Source: Karalla daura
Taxonomy: Eukaryota; Chordata; Actinopteri; Chaetodontiformes; Leiognathidae
Length of the DNA: 64,000 bases
Reading direction: 5' to 3'
NCBI GenBank assembly: GCA_029224185.1
Contig: CM055188.1
Span: 28,895,414 to 28,959,413 of the forward strand
Positions 28,600 to 42,412 of the stretch are shown piece by piece. Under the pieces are notes generated by a model. That model did not search any database and was not told the DNA's origin. It saw only the letters and a list, made by a program, of their open reading frames with translations. The position numbers and the translations under genes were made by a program. Every line of letters starts with the position of its first letter. Positions within the stretch are counted from its first letter, which is position 1.

Positions 28600-30248
28600 G
28601 GCGTGAGTTCACGGCACACGCCACTGGGTGGCGCTGCCAGGCCCTACTCTACTCCACTGATATGTCTGAATTTAGCACTTGACCAAGGGAGCTCGGAGCA
28701 GGGCTGAAAATAAATGTGTGGCATGTTTTAAGTGTTTTCTTTCTCACATTTTCGAGAGTGAAAGTTAAAACGGAGGTGGTCTGAACCACAGACAGGAATC
28801 AGATGTGTGCCGGGAGGATGGTAAGTCATTACAGTCATCCAGGAAGGGCTGGGCAGGGTTCCCATGAGAGGCCAGAATAAAAGAAGGAAAGAGAAACCTC
28901 AGCCCACCCTAATTATCCGGCACTTTAGGGCAGAGCAGGTCGTTATAATTAGGATAATAATGCATGAGACTAATGAAGTTTTAGGATGATTTTTTTTCTC
29001 TCTCTCTCTCTCTCCAAAAACAGAAGTGACAGTTTCAGTCTGACAGCTTGGGTGCCTGCAGATGGGCAAAAAAAAGAAAGAAAAGAAAAGAGGATAGATG
29101 GGAAGTAGAGGCTGCTCTGTGGGACTGGTGTAACAAGCACTACATATTACACATTCAGCTGACATTTTGGTATTCGTAAAACAAAGCTATTGGTGACATG
29201 GGGTTAAGTACAAGAACTGGAGATCTGGAAGAACATGCTCAGTGACATCACCTCCCTGCACACACAGACACAGAGCAGTGTGAAGTCATGTCATGTGTCT
29301 TTTCTTTCTTTTTTTTTCTTCCAGGAACCACACTTCACCACACTTCATTCATGTCGAGCTTCACTGGAAGAACCACATGACAACTTCCACACACACTGCT
29401 CAGGGGCTTTTTGTGTGTGTGTGTGCTACTCCATGCTACAATGTTTGAGTTTTACTATTTAGTTTCACATAACTGAGGAGGGTTTTTTTGTGTCTTTTTG
29501 TTCATCAAAGCATAAATATACTGTCACCAAGTACTTTCTTCTGTGGGGTCTGTTGTCTCTCTGTCTGTTATGTGTCATGAGATAACAGTTATTGTGAGGT
29601 GGTGCTTTAGATGCAGTGGAATTTAATTAAAGTCCAGATCCCTTGAGATCTTTGGTGAACTCCAACAGTGCTTTTTTTGTGCCCTGCCCCTACTCCCTAT
29701 AAGCTGCCACAGTGGGGAAATTGATGACCAGTGTGTTTTAATCATGGGTTTCCTCTGACCTTTCCCCACCCACTGTTACATAACGGAGGACCTGGTGTCC
29801 TCAGCTCAGGTGGGTTCTCAGAGGAACCTGCTCCAAACTGGAGGTGTGGAGTAAACCTACTACAGGCTTGTCCCTAATGGGCCTGAATAAATGGAGGGTG
29901 GGGTAACTGAATGCGGGGAGCCCCACCAGTGCCCTCAGTACCCCTTGAACGCACACACATACACATATGCATTCCCACTCAAGACACATGTTCGTTCAGC
30001 CCCTCCTCCTCCTGCAGCTCGCACGGGATAGGACTTCATGGTACGAGGAGGGCGGAACTGGAGGAGGAAAAGGAGGAGGAGGTTGTGATTCAAGGCTGTG
30101 GCGGGAGAAACCGGCTCTCTCCAGAGGAGGAGGAGGAGCAGGAGCAGGAGACCCACCCCGGTTTACTACAGGGCTCCACGTGAGACTGCAGCCCGTGTCA
30201 GGCAAGTCAAGCCAGGGCTGTCACAGCATCCCGGACCTCCCCTCCCCT

Positions 30249-30312
<64 letters not shown>

Positions 30313-30616
30313 AAAATACCTCAAGGAGCCTGTATAGGTGAACTAATTTGTTTTCTATACTACAGTTATGATTGAAAACCCAAAACTCAACGTGACACGT
30401 TAAAATAAAGCTGTATGAAGTTCACACAGCGGTGGAAGATATTACATCTGTTAGCATCTGATTTATGAGAGTGAAGAAAAAGAGAATTTATAGACCCAAG
30501 AGCCAGATTGTACAGGCATACTTTTCACACATAAATCTACTAAATGTTTCTGGGAGGCTCATAAAACGCAAAAAAGAGGGGAAAAAGATAAGTAAAAGAT
30601 AAGTTATTGTACTCAC
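28600..30616. other. cdkn1a upstream region, no gene recognised
   Basis: No coding exon was identified. The region includes a CT run near 28993, a GA-rich and GC-rich segment at 30000-30170 and a (CA)n array at 30252-30310. If the promoter at 30.8 kb is used, this is an intron of cdkn1a. Confidence 0.5.
30252..30310. repeat. (CA)n microsatellite
   Basis: An uninterrupted 59-base CA array between the two proposed cdkn1a promoters. Confidence 0.97.
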
Positions 30617-30830
30617 AAGTTAGAAGTTCTACTTCAGTCGCAAGCCTGTTGAATCAGCTGTTCGTCTTCCCTTCTTGTTTCTCTGATGTAAACAATACAA
30701 AATTGTGGAGAAATGACACCTCTCGATGAATCAGCCACAATCTTGGTCAGTGATGGGAAGAAATAAACTCCTCGATCATTCCTTCCGAGTGTCCTGGCAG
30801 ACTCTGGTCAGACAGAAAGTTTTTATCACC
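30617..30830 (-). promoter_or_regulatory. Candidate alternative promoter and first exon of cdkn1a
   Basis: On the minus strand GGTGATAAAAACTTTC (TATA-like, 30817-30832) lies just downstream of a GC box (GGGGCGGGGCC on the plus strand near 30865) and two CACGTG E-boxes (near 30885 and 30916). A segment of about 180 bases then ends at a consensus donor, AACTT|GTGAGTAC (junction 30617/30616). Human CDKN1A also has upstream promoters, so an alternative first exon spliced to 27854 is plausible. Another gene or a non-coding RNA cannot be excluded. A plus-strand TATA-like GATAAATAG at 31003-31011 would allow divergent transcription. Confidence 0.5.
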
Positions 30831-31049
30831 TCCGGTGGGCGGACCCGACTTCGCTCCCGTGCAGGGGCGGGGCCTCTCTCCTCACACGTGGATTTAGCCC
30901 GGTAAACACATGAGCACACGTGAAAGTCTGGCTCCCAAGACCGGGAGGAAATTCCAGCTTGGGACCAGGCTGCAGCTGCAGGCGAGTGCATGCTGCGCGG
31001 GCACGATAAATAGGGGGGATGTCGATCGGGAGCGCGCAGCTCCAGACAA

Positions 31050-34000
31050 TTTACTGCACTTGTAAAAGTAACACAGTGACTGGGTTTACATGGACTGTAG
31101 TGTTCAGAATGATTTATTTATGAGTGCCAGATCATAAGTGTTACTTGAGGACACTTCATTTAATCAGAGAACATAAATGAACAAAACAGACCCCAACAAA
31201 CTGTGAGCATCGAAAGTGAGGAAAAACTGCCCTTAACGGTCAGAAACCTCAGACAACCAAACTCAGAGAGGGCAGCCATCTGCCCTGACTGGTTGGCTTG
31301 GCAGAGGAACTTGTGTAATGAGGACAGTAGCAGGAGAAGTAGTAGTTCTCAGGCATTTCCCAAATCCAACTCCATCCAAGTGGCTCAGAGATGATGGGCA
31401 GTAGCTTGGAGAAGAATGTATCCACCAGTGTTTGATGTAATTAAGACAGCAATATGAATATGTGTTAGTAGGAGTAACACAGTGGCTGGGCTTACATGGA
31501 CAGTACTTATCTGAAAACTGACTTTAAACAACTTTTGAACAACAACTACGCTGTTTCTGTGTATTTAGAGCATTTCATTCATATTCCTGTTTACATGGAG
31601 AAGAGCACAGTAGGATTAAAGCATCATATCCCTTTTGATAATGTCTTAGTCAGGTTACAAGGGTCTTTCATTGTACACTTTAGAGCTTATTGAGCTATTA
31701 TAAATTTATTTGACTTATATTGCTATATTTGATGCATTTTGGCATGAGGATATGGCTCACATGGAGTACAGTTCTGCATGTATATTGCACATACATTTTT
31801 CCACTTAATTTCTTCTTTGTCTTCTATTTTCTTGTTCTATTTAAATGTGATTATCAATTAACTCTTCCTGGAGGCAAAAGTGAGCACAAAACTATTCCTG
31901 GTTCAGAATCAAATTCAGATTCTCTAACTATTTATCTCAAGGATACATTTGTGTGAAGAATTTTTCTCTTTTTATCAAACTTGTTTTGTTGTGAAAATAT
32001 TGAAAAATACTCTTACAATTTGGGCCTTTTACTGAAACATGAATGAGCTCTCCACTGTAAGAGCATTGTCACAGGGGTTTGTAACCCTCCCAGCATTCCT
32101 TACAGGTTTGTTAAGCGCTTTTCTCAGGAGTTGGCCCAACCCTGTCTTTTTTTGTTGTCGGGTGCAGGTTTGTTTATCTCGGCAACAGGTCATGCAGCAG
32201 ACAGCTCTTCCTCACTCTTCCTGATCATTTCAGGCTGCTTCCCTGCACGCCTACAAACCAGAACTCCACCTGCCGCGTGCAGGATGTGGAGGCCCACACC
32301 ACAGTGAAGCCTTTGAGTGGAACACGCTCAGACCTGGAAGCCGCCCAGCTACGTTCAGAGGCAGCATGCACTGAAGTGAATCACGTTTTTCATCCAGTAG
32401 AAGGCCAAAATGAGGGCAGGCAGCTGCGTTGCTGCAGAGAGAAGCTCTACGGTTGTGCACCGTGGATGTTTCATTGTCTCTCTGGCAGCTGCACAGTGCA
32501 GAGGGTCTGCGAGCAACGAGAAAATCATCTTTCCCATCGTGTGCCGCATCCTGAACAACCCTTTGTTTTGCAATCACTGGGAAAACATAAAAGAATTTGG
32601 AGCCACTGCATGAACCACGGTTAACCATTTACTAAGAGATACAAGGTCACAGAAGGACCTCAGCTCGCTGCAACTTTATTACCCACCACTGTGGTTGTAT
32701 AAGACACATCTGACCATAACATCCTAACACGCGATTCTGTGCCCTTTATACATAAGTGAAGTCATTAAAATTACGATCCCAGAGACAAGAGGACGCCTCT
32801 TATCAAAGGTTCTGTGGTGCGGAAATGCAACATGCTTTCAAATCCTATATTTTGCAATAAAATACCAATATTTTTGATTGAACATGCACAAACTGAAGCC
32901 TGGACAGATGTGAATCATAATACTTTGTATTTCCTCTCCACTGATGACAACATACAGATTTACTGAACTGAACTCCTCACCTGGCAGGAAAGGTACAGCA
33001 TTAAGTAACTCAACGTTGGACATGCATGGACACATTCCTGGAGGACTTCTTTAAAGTCTGCGTTTCTGTTTACCTCATTTACCTACAGCACAGACGGTTT
33101 TCTCTGTAATAGCCCTGAGTCAGAGCAGTCTGTCAAGCTCTAAACCAGATTCACTCTAAATTAGTCATCTTAAGTAACAGAGTGAATGAGCAATGGCATC
33201 CCTAACCATACAAGTAAGACTATTCAGATAAACATTAAAACATTTTTAATACTTTATGCACCCTCTAACCTTTAGTGAAATTATTTCCATGTCACCTCCT
33301 ACTTAGACATTTCTCTTCCTATTAGAAGCCTCTCAGAAGTCTTCCTCCTCCTCCACGCGCCAGGATCAAGTCTCACCGTTGAGGATAAATTCCTTGAAAA
33401 AGAATTTCCTCACTGGGATGGACTCTTTGTATAGGGGAAACTTCATGAATGCAGCCCCAGGAACCACAACCCTTGGTCAGGAAATAGCACAGCGCAGGAC
33501 CTACCTGATAACCACAACATGCTGTCTTTACATATAGACTTCACATAGATTGCATCAGACAAGATATAGGGTGTTAATGAGTGCTAAAGTGCTGTTCTCC
33601 CTTGGAAAACCACTGCAAAAGTATGACACACTATTTATGATCATTAATCTGACAGAATACGTTGGAGATATCATTCTAGAGCATGTGTGAACAAGTTATT
33701 ACTTTGTGTGAACAAGGTCTTATTTTGTGTGTACAAGATAAAAAAAACAACTGATGGGACTGTGCTGTCATGTATTGTTATTACGGTTTCTGTTATTTAT
33801 CATTAATATGACAGAATATGTTACAGATTACATTCCAAAGCAAGTACTTTAAATCAGTAGTGGAATGCATGATTCAAGAAACCCTACCACCTCACACACT
33901 ATTCACACATGAGTGAGGAATATTATGAAGGGACATTCAACACCCCAACAATAAACTCTTCCAGTGGCTCTCCAGCCAGGCTCAGGCAGAGGAAGAGCTT

Positions 34001-34600
34001 CTTTCCCCATCAGAACTTTGAACTCACTTTTCTTCCTCTTAAAACTCATCCCCACAGACATCTGTCACACACCTCCACACACATAATACCAAATTCCAAA
34101 ATACATTTGCCCTAAATGTGATAGTACATCGTATATGTTTTTCTTAATTTCTTATGCTCCATGATTACAATGTGTATAGATAACAACTGATAATGATGTG
34201 TATAAAATAATAATTCTGACAATTTACCGAAATATTAATGGATCATTCATTACATTGATAATAATAATGTTTATGGATAACATAATATTGTGTATATAGA
34301 ATATCAAGAAATATATACTTACATACAGGATACGGAATGTATGTATCATTGTGTAAGGCACTTGGTGCTACATGCTAATGTATGAAAAGCGACTGATTGA
34401 CTGGTTGATTGAGAAATGTCTTAATGTCTTCAAGCAGTGTCTCAATGGTAATATCTTGCATGCATAGTCTTATTCTATTTATTTTCTGGTTTCACAGTTG
34501 GGTTTGCCGCAAAACTAAAACAATTTAGTTCATTTGCACATGACAAATTATAGAAAACCTCGGGCCTTGAATCTGTATTAAGTGAACAAACACGGGCAGT
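31050..34600. other. Intergenic region between cdkn1a and the CpG-rich segment at 34.6 kb
   Basis: No gene is recognised. The stretch at 32050-32640 has higher GC content and moderately long open frames on both strands, without protein similarity I know. It may be an enhancer or a non-coding exon. A short diverged duplication (GACAGAATA...) occurs at 33650-33695 and 33795-33845. The part at 34140-34340 is AT-rich. Confidence 0.45.
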
Positions 34601-34999
34601 GCCACGAAGCCTATAATTAGTAGTTAGCAGCGTTGCAGTCCACGCCTCGCTGTAGTCTCAATCCAGTGACTCTCGCGCCGTGGGGCCACATAAGTTACAT
34701 AACACTGGGTGGAAATACCACCACGTTCTCGGTGGATTTTCCCGCGAGTTCCTTGAAGTGCCACAGATCGTCTCTGTGGAAACCGTGACTCATCGTCTCT
34801 GTGACGTCACCGAGGGGGAGCTTGAGTAACACGTGGAAATGCGCGCGAAGATTTGACAGAGCTGCTCCCTCTCTGTGGTGTGGAGCCGGTTCACGTGGAC
34901 TGTGTGCGTGAACTGGGAGCCGTGGGTGTTGCCGAGAAAAACAATTGGACGGTGGGAGAAAACACGCCGCTATAAGGCTGTCAGTGGACCAGAGGAAAG

Positions 35000-35744
<745 letters not shown>

Positions 35745-36089
35745 GTAAGTATAAAACCAGACGGCGCGTCTCATTTTGTTTTTTTTGTTTTAAAAGGGAC
35801 CAAGAATTATGTATACAAAATATACACATTCACATCCCCATTCACTTCCATTCCAGCTACTGGAATGTATGCTGATGAAATAAAGAATGTGATGCAAAAT
35901 ACAATGGTGACACTAATGAGAACATTATCAGAATACCTGCCATTACTCAATCAAGTTAATAATCACTCGCACACTTTGGTGAAGTTTCCCTGTTTTTTTT
36001 CCCAAATATCAAATTGAAAGACAGTTGAAACATATATGCCTATCTATATATGTCTGTGGAGATTCTCATTCATCCAGGTCATGGTATGC

Positions 36090-36250
36090 AATGTTCAGTT
36101 AGTCAAGCAACTGGACTTCTTCTGGGGTTTGAAGACGTTTCGTCCTTCATCCGAAGGGCTTCTTCAGTCCAACTGAAGAAGCCCTTCGGATGAAGGATGA
36201 AACGTCTTCAAACCCCAGAAGAAGTCCAGTTGCTTGACTAACTGAACATT
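36090..36250. repeat. Near-perfect 79-bp inverted repeat (hairpin)
   Basis: The left arm (36090-36168) and right arm (36172-36250) are reverse complements with one clear mismatch (GACGTTTCGTCC against GACGTTTCATCC) and a 3-base loop (CCA). The motif GACGTTTC...TCCGAAGGGCTTCTTCAG is one I associate with a dispersed fish repeat. Diverged relatives of the same motif lie at 39750-40140. Confidence 0.95.
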
Positions 36251-36885
36251 GGCTATCCATATATGCTTATGCTTTTGCATATATGTATTCACCCCATAGC
36301 TTTATTGCTCCAGTTAACTGTGCAAACTTCCCAAACTCCAGCAAGGAATGTTAAGTCACATGTTCACTCATGTGAGTAGCAGGTAAGAAAGTTCATGTGG
36401 TTGCCAGTTAAGCATTAAAGAGACAAATAAATAAGGACTGTAAGTCTTTGTTCAAAAATGTCTGAGTACAAGGATCAATCAACATAGATCCTGTGTTAAA
36501 ATATATGTGATTGTATCATCTATCAGTTTGATTTTTTTTTTAATGTAAAAGATTTAAAACCACAGCCCACTGCAGAAATTCCCTGTTCTCTGTAATTCCA
36601 TATTCTGTGTTGCAAGTGGATAACCTCACCGACCCCATGGTAAGGACAAATATAACCTCAATAGCACCACCAGGTGGTGTGGGTCACTTGCATGTAAACT
36701 TAAAATTCTGTATCAAGAAGTGTTACAAACTGCTGCCTACTAAACGACAATCACTAAGACTTAAGTCAACAAGCTTAATCTGGATTACACAAACACTGAT
36801 GCTGTGCAAAGTGCCATTGTGTTGGAAAAATAAACAAATCAAGAAAACAGAAGAAACACAGATCTGCCTGTTAAATCCAAAGTGT

Positions 36886-37672
36886 TTTATTGAGACCATT
36901 TCACAGAGTATCAAACAATGAAAATGGAAAACTTCAATGAATATGAGGACCTGTTTATTACAAATTTCATTCAAATAAAAAGACAGAGAAGTCAAAATCA
37001 CCCTAAACCATAATCCCCAAATTTTACCAAGTTTGAGGGCAAAGACTACACCATGGATAGGTTGCCAGTTCAATCACTGTATGTGCGCACACACACAACA
37101 TTCACTCACATATAGGAGCAGTTAACAACCTTAATGTTCATTCGTTAACTGTGGGAGGAAATTGGAGAGCCCAGAGGAAACCTACAGAGAAATGCCAAGA
37201 ATATTCAAACTTCACACAGATTTGAACTGGCAACCATTCAGAGGCCCATCCCAAATCTGTTCACCTTATAAGGTCATTCCTTGAGGGTGGGTGGAGATTA
37301 ACACAATAAAAAATGTGGAATATGGAAAAAATATAGAAGTACTCACACCAAATCTGAACTACACAGTACATTCAACAACAATTAACAAAATTCACCACTC
37401 CTAGCTAGTGAAATGGAATGCTGGGCAGCACGATGGGGCATCGCGCCTGTGAATACCAACTAAACGGGTTTGAAAATTACCAAAGCAGAGGAGAAATCAC
37501 TATTTCCAATAATGTTTAGGGGGGGGGGGGGGGGGGGAGACAATAAAAAGAAAATGTGAGGGGAAAAAAAAAACAAAACAGACACCTAAATGGCCGTGAT
37601 GGCCATTTAAACTTCCAGACTGAAACATTGTCTGTACAACTTCTCGTCTTCAGCTCCAATTCCTATGACAGA
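36886..37672 (-). other. srsf3: srsf3 3' UTR and poly(A) signal
   Basis: AATAAA on the minus strand (plus TTTATT, 36886-36891) lies about 0.8 kb past the srsf3 stop codon, a plausible end for the gene. The UTR would include a dispersed repeat fragment at 37075-37260 and a homopolymer of about 19 G at 37519-37537 on the plus strand, hence poly-C in the mRNA. Confidence 0.5.
37075..37260 (+). repeat. Dispersed fish repeat fragment
   Basis: AACTGTGGGAGGAAATTGGA followed by GAGCCCAGAGGAAACCTACA, and then CAAACTTCACACAGATTTGA, belongs to the same family as 6985-7160. Related start motifs (GGCAGCACGATGGGGCA and GGGCGACACAGTGGTTC) occur at 37425 and 50043. The family assignment is from memory. Confidence 0.5.
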
Positions 37673-40600
37673 CTATTTTCTTTCCGCAGATATGGAGCGG
37701 CTGTGGAGACAGGAAAAATAGTTTAAGAAATAGTTCAAAACTATTGTTCAAACCTCCCCTTCAGGGAGGACTAGTAACCTTAAACTAACTCTTATTAAAA
37801 TGAATTTTAGTACCTCCTGGAACGAGAGAAAGACCTCGAAGGTCTGTGGTTCCTCTCCCGGGAGAAGGATCTCTCCCTCCTCCGGTCTCTGGAGAAAGAC
37901 CTGCAAATAAGTCAGAAACAAACGGTTTAGAAAGACCCTATTTGTTAAAAGGAGAGACTTTGATGACCGGCAGCTTTCGTCTAATAAGTTCAGACAAAAG
38001 AAGGGCTATATGACACATTGTAATTCTGGCTTCTCAGCAAACAGATGATCAAATCAATATGTTCGATTCCTGACCAATATTAAGACCATGTAACTTTGGA
38101 ACTAATCTGGAAAATGTCACATGCCAACGTATGCCTTATCGTCAGAGTGAATTTCAAAGTGCTACATCTTTGTCATTTTAAAGGTAAATGTGAAATACCT
38201 GCTTCGACTGCGGCTGAAGCTTCTCCTGCGTGGGGATCTATGCAGAGGAAAGAGAATGGGGGAAATAAAACACGTGTTGGGGACACAACCACTGTACAGC
38301 TCCACACCCTTCAACACAACCTTTGTCTTTCTCAGTAACTCACTCTGAAATCAAACACTTGGGTGCTTTTTCCAAGAACACAATTATCTCAATCAGAAAT
38401 TTAGAAAAACTCACTGGCAATGGACCTTATGCATAAAGATAGCAGGTGCCCAGCAATTCTCCCACCTATCCCACAGTGTCACAGTTAAATTAACTCTGGT
38501 CTTTGACTCTGAAGCCATGGAGCAGGTTCGAGACTCCAGGAGATGATTGTGGATTGAAAGCCACTTTTGCACCGAAAGAAACTTTCCACAGTTCCTGGAA
38601 CTGCATTTTTATGAGGTAGGTACTGAAACTATGAGTCTGAGTTCACATTTGTTACTACTACGGAAAATACATGAACCACCAGACATGAAAAACCCGAGTG
38701 AGGTGGACAGATACACTGTAAGGAAACTGGAAACTATCTAAACTAACTGAACTAACTTTATAAGTAACAGCTTGTGTATCCAACCCTCATCTAAGCAACA
38801 TTTGCAGGATGTTGGTCCATCAACTGCTGTGTTGCTCCTGGGAACTGAGTTCCAGTAAATATGAAGTGTAAAAGTGGCAAAAGACACTGGGGCCCTGGTG
38901 TGGAAATAAAAAAACACTGAGGCACCATCTATATGAAACTGGCCCACTACACTTACTGTGAGAACACAAGGAACTGGTGGCTAGTAACAAAACCAAAACA
39001 CTGGTCACTGGGAACAACAAAAACAAAACCAGCTGTCTCTTCACTTTCAAAACTGTAATCAGCATTGTACTGAATGAAGCAGGAAAACTTACTAGTATTT
39101 TTGGTTTTCAACAAGCTAGATATGAAGAAAGGGAGGCAGACAGTCGGCCGGGTATGTAGAATAGGCTGAATAGGACTGGCCAGATGCCGCAAGGTGATGG
39201 GGGCTGGCTGTAGCTTTTTTCCTGCTTTAATTGGTTAGCCCAAGGCTGCGAAATACGCTGATTGGTCGAGAATGTGAGGTGTGCCTCTGCCGTTTGGGTT
39301 AAGGTTGAAGGAGGAGGAGGTTGAAAACGGCATGCTGAGGTACCAATGGGTTGGTGCAACCTGGCGACTGGCCGTGCCTGGGTCATGTGACAGCACCAGC
39401 CAAGCTGGACTTAGTTGACTGACAGAGGGTGGTGAGAAGAGTCATGGTGGTGGCTCTGCAACGGGTTTCATTCTTATTAATATAGATGAAAAATAAAAGG
39501 CATCCTCAAACAAAAAAAAAAATACATCACAGATTTCTGACACAGAATTGCCCAATCATATCTCACAGACCAATTTTGAAACTATAAAGGATTTGAATTA
39601 GAGGTGGCACAATTGACACAACATTTTAATTACAATCCCAAAAACACCAATAAATACCAATACCTTGTCTCAGCGCAGCATTTTACCTAAATCGCACCAT
39701 TACTATTGTTGGAAGACATTCTTGTCCATCATAATCCATGGAGTTGTAAATTGTAGCAACTGGATTGTAAATTCGTTGAGACGTTTCATCTCTTATCCAA
39801 GAAGTTTCTTTTGTTCTACTCTTTGATTTAACCCCCGCTGTTAACTGCAAACTACCAAACTACTTTTTGCTGCTCTTTCCATTCGTCTTACCCTCCTAAT
39901 ACGTTTAGCTGTAGTCTAGCTGTTGAAGGTAAACTTCAGTCCAGACCCGAAGAATTACCATTCTTTGTACTGAATTGCAAAAATGTGGCTGCTTTCCTCC
40001 AGTGGCGGCTGCAACAAAATGTTGTCTAAATAACATAAAATCAGCTAAAATAATATCGGGTATGCTGGCGTTTACCTGGTTTAGTTGGAGTAACCAAAAC
40101 AATTAAGTGCTTGGATGAGAAGTGAAACGTCTGTTGCAGGGAATTATATAAAAACCTGTCCGTGGTAGGGACAGTGAATCGGGTCCACCTCTATTTCAAA
40201 TGAAGAAACCTTTCAAGTTTGCACTTCATGAGAAACTTGAAAAAATAAAGCCTTAAAGGCTAGCTCTTACGATGTAAATTGCAATAGAAAGGTGTCACTA
40301 CATAATCTTGAATACTGTCAGATTTGATTATTAGGTCATGAATGTTTATGTCTGCTTCTGAATAATCTATGGAGCCCCTGAGGTCCCATCAGGTAATTAT
40401 GTTATAGGCACACAATAACTGACTCGAAAGTTGTGTGGACCTTTGAGGCATGAAATTTGATGAAGATGATTATCTTCTTGTGTGCACAAGACAATTATCT
40501 TGAGGGACACAATCACTAACTCATGGGACATCAGGTGATCCACGATATTAACAACAGGCAGATGAACTCTAGAAATGCCTAGGCTCAGGAAACATAAGCA

Positions 40601-42412
40601 TTTACCAGGAAACAGTGTGGATAAGAAGACAGAAAAAGATGTTTTTTTTTAAGATCACAAAGGTACAAGAATAAAAACATGTTCTGTCTGATGGTCACTG
40701 TCAAACAACTGTGTGGGTCACCTTCGCCGGGGTGGTGGGCTGCGACGCCTGCCGTAGTCCTCCCGGTCCCTGGGACGTCTGCCCCACGAGGGAGGGATAC
40801 GAGAGCGGCTGCGCTTCTCACCGCTGGACAGCTCAACACGTGCCCGGCAACCACACAAGGTCCTGCAAAAATGGGAGCGTGCCATAAAGCCAATGGAATC
40901 TCCACTCCTGTCTTGAAGTCAGTTCACAGGACTGCAGTTTTTCTTTCTCCAGGGGTTGATGAATGAGGTAAATGACATGTTAGCAGCAACAACAGCACAC
41001 TAGGTTCATACACAGAATACACAGTAATCTATAAGTCGATTTCAGACATTCAGATCTTTCAAATCCAAGACCTCATTGCGAATTGAAGCTGTGATCAGAA
41101 ACATCTGTAACTCAGACCGTTGGGGTTAAACCAGGAACCCTGGGATTAACCATGTACATTAAAATCACAAGTGACTCAATTACTCACCATAAATTCAGAG
41201 CGAGCAAGCAGAATGACATTGAATACCAACAGTTTAATATCCCATAAATTTATAATACGGACCTACCTTTTAAGGACCTTCATTTTCTTAAAATTAATAT
41301 TAACACACCATTTATCAACACCCTGCGTCAAATGTAGGTGTCATGCATACAGCATGTGCTGAACATTAACTCCTGTGCTTTGTAGCTAGGTCACTTTGGT
41401 GAGACTTTCGGGGTGGGGGGTGGGGTGTGAATGCTTCCTGGGAGGAGGTAGAAAAGGGGGTAGGTGTTTTGGGGGAGGGTGTCCCAAAATTTGCAAGTTG
41501 GACGTGACAAGGAACATGCTGAATCTCAATTCTTCAGTATTGCAGTATTCAAAAAAGGCTTGAATTACAAAGGAATGGATCACCCGTGGTACAGACATTC
41601 AGATGACTTTCCAAGAGCACCTTCATCTTACTCTGTCTTCCTCCAGCCATTTCTTCTTACCTTGCACTTAAACATCTGTGCGGGAAGTCTGAAGAAATTG
41701 GTAGAAATTGGTTGTATTTTAAATGAATCTCTTGTTTTCTTGCATAAATACACATACACATTTAGTGTGTGTACAACTGAGTATTTACATGTAAATACAC
41801 ATATATTCCAAATGTAGGAAAGGCGTGTGGCAAGGCAGTTTAATCCTGACTGAATGTGTATGCAAAAAGCACAGAGCTTAACAGTAGTGCCTTTCTTCTT
41901 CTTACAGGAAGGAGGAAGCCAATGAGCATTTGGTTCTATCAGTGTATGCATCATCTCTGTATCTATCTACCCAGTGGCTGTGGTTGCTGGTGAAAAAGAG
42001 GAAGCCAATTTAGGCCAAGAACAACAAAAGGCTTGTAAAAATTTCCTGCAAAATAGTCAGAGGGCCGAAGTGGTGTTAAATTAAGTGTAACTTTTCAGAA
42101 ACTGTTTCACAACCTGTTGTAACGCTCATAGGATCACACAACACCCTCCCTCAACATATATATTTCCACCCCGCATTTATCTTATAAGCAATTTCTCCAT
42201 GCTCCTCACCTTCCATCGAGCTCTCGCACTGCGTCGCTGGCATCTCTGGGATCTTCAAACTCAACAAAGGCGAAACCTGGGGGGTTCCTGGCCACCCAGA
42301 CACTGCGGAGGGGGCCGTAGTAGCTGAACGACCTCTCTAACTCAGTCTTGTTTCCATTGTTTCCGAGATTTCCGACGTAGACCTTGCAGTCGAGGGGACA
42401 ATCACGATGCAT
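37673..42412 (-). CDS. srsf3: Serine/arginine-rich splicing factor 3
   Basis: Five coding exons on the minus strand, in phase and with consensus splice sites, give 165 residues (human SRSF3 has 164): 42210-42412, 40722-40862, 38199-38237, 37814-37900 and 37673-37700. The single RRM carries RNP2 KVYVGNLG and RNP1 GFAFVEFE. The linker and the RS domain ([20 protein letters not shown], ending SAERK) follow. There is no CCHC zinc knuckle, which excludes SRSF7. The protein binds pyrimidine-rich exonic enhancers and acts in splicing and mRNA export. A non-coding exon 1 ends at 42975. The large introns flank exon 3 (about 1.35 and 2.5 kb). The one downstream of it is where other vertebrates keep an autoregulatory poison exon. 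Which teleost copy (a or b) it is cannot be told. Confidence 0.96.
39160..39440 (-). other. Candidate poison cassette exon of srsf3
   Basis: Within the intron between srsf3 exons 40722-40862 and 38199-38237 lies a GC-richer, non-repetitive block. On the minus strand a pyrimidine-rich acceptor (CACCACCCTCTGTCAG, junction near 39419) opens it. Reading on in the srsf3 phase meets a stop near 39236. Human SRSF3 has an ultraconserved cassette exon at this position that triggers decay of its own mRNA. The 3' boundary here is not fixed by an obvious donor, so the exact exon is unsure. Confidence 0.4.
39750..40140. repeat. Diverged inverted repeat related to the 36.1-kb hairpin
   Basis: GAGACGTTTCATCTCTTATC followed by CAAGAAGTTTC (39778-39808) and its inverted, diverged partner CTTGGATGAGAAGTGAAACG (about 40112-40131) flank about 300 bases of other DNA. 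The motif matches the core of the 36090-36250 hairpin. Confidence 0.5.

Noticed and set aside
32251..32628. Overlapping open frames of 115-125 residues on both strands
   Set aside because: No splice context or family similarity. The higher GC content alone can explain the lack of stops.
33014..33030. GGACATGCAT as a distal p53 site for cdkn1a
   Set aside because: Only one half-site matches and no neighbour half-site is present.
36607..37073. Open frames of 104 and 116 residues on the two strands
   Set aside because: They lie in or beside the srsf3 3' UTR, have no family similarity and include repeat DNA.
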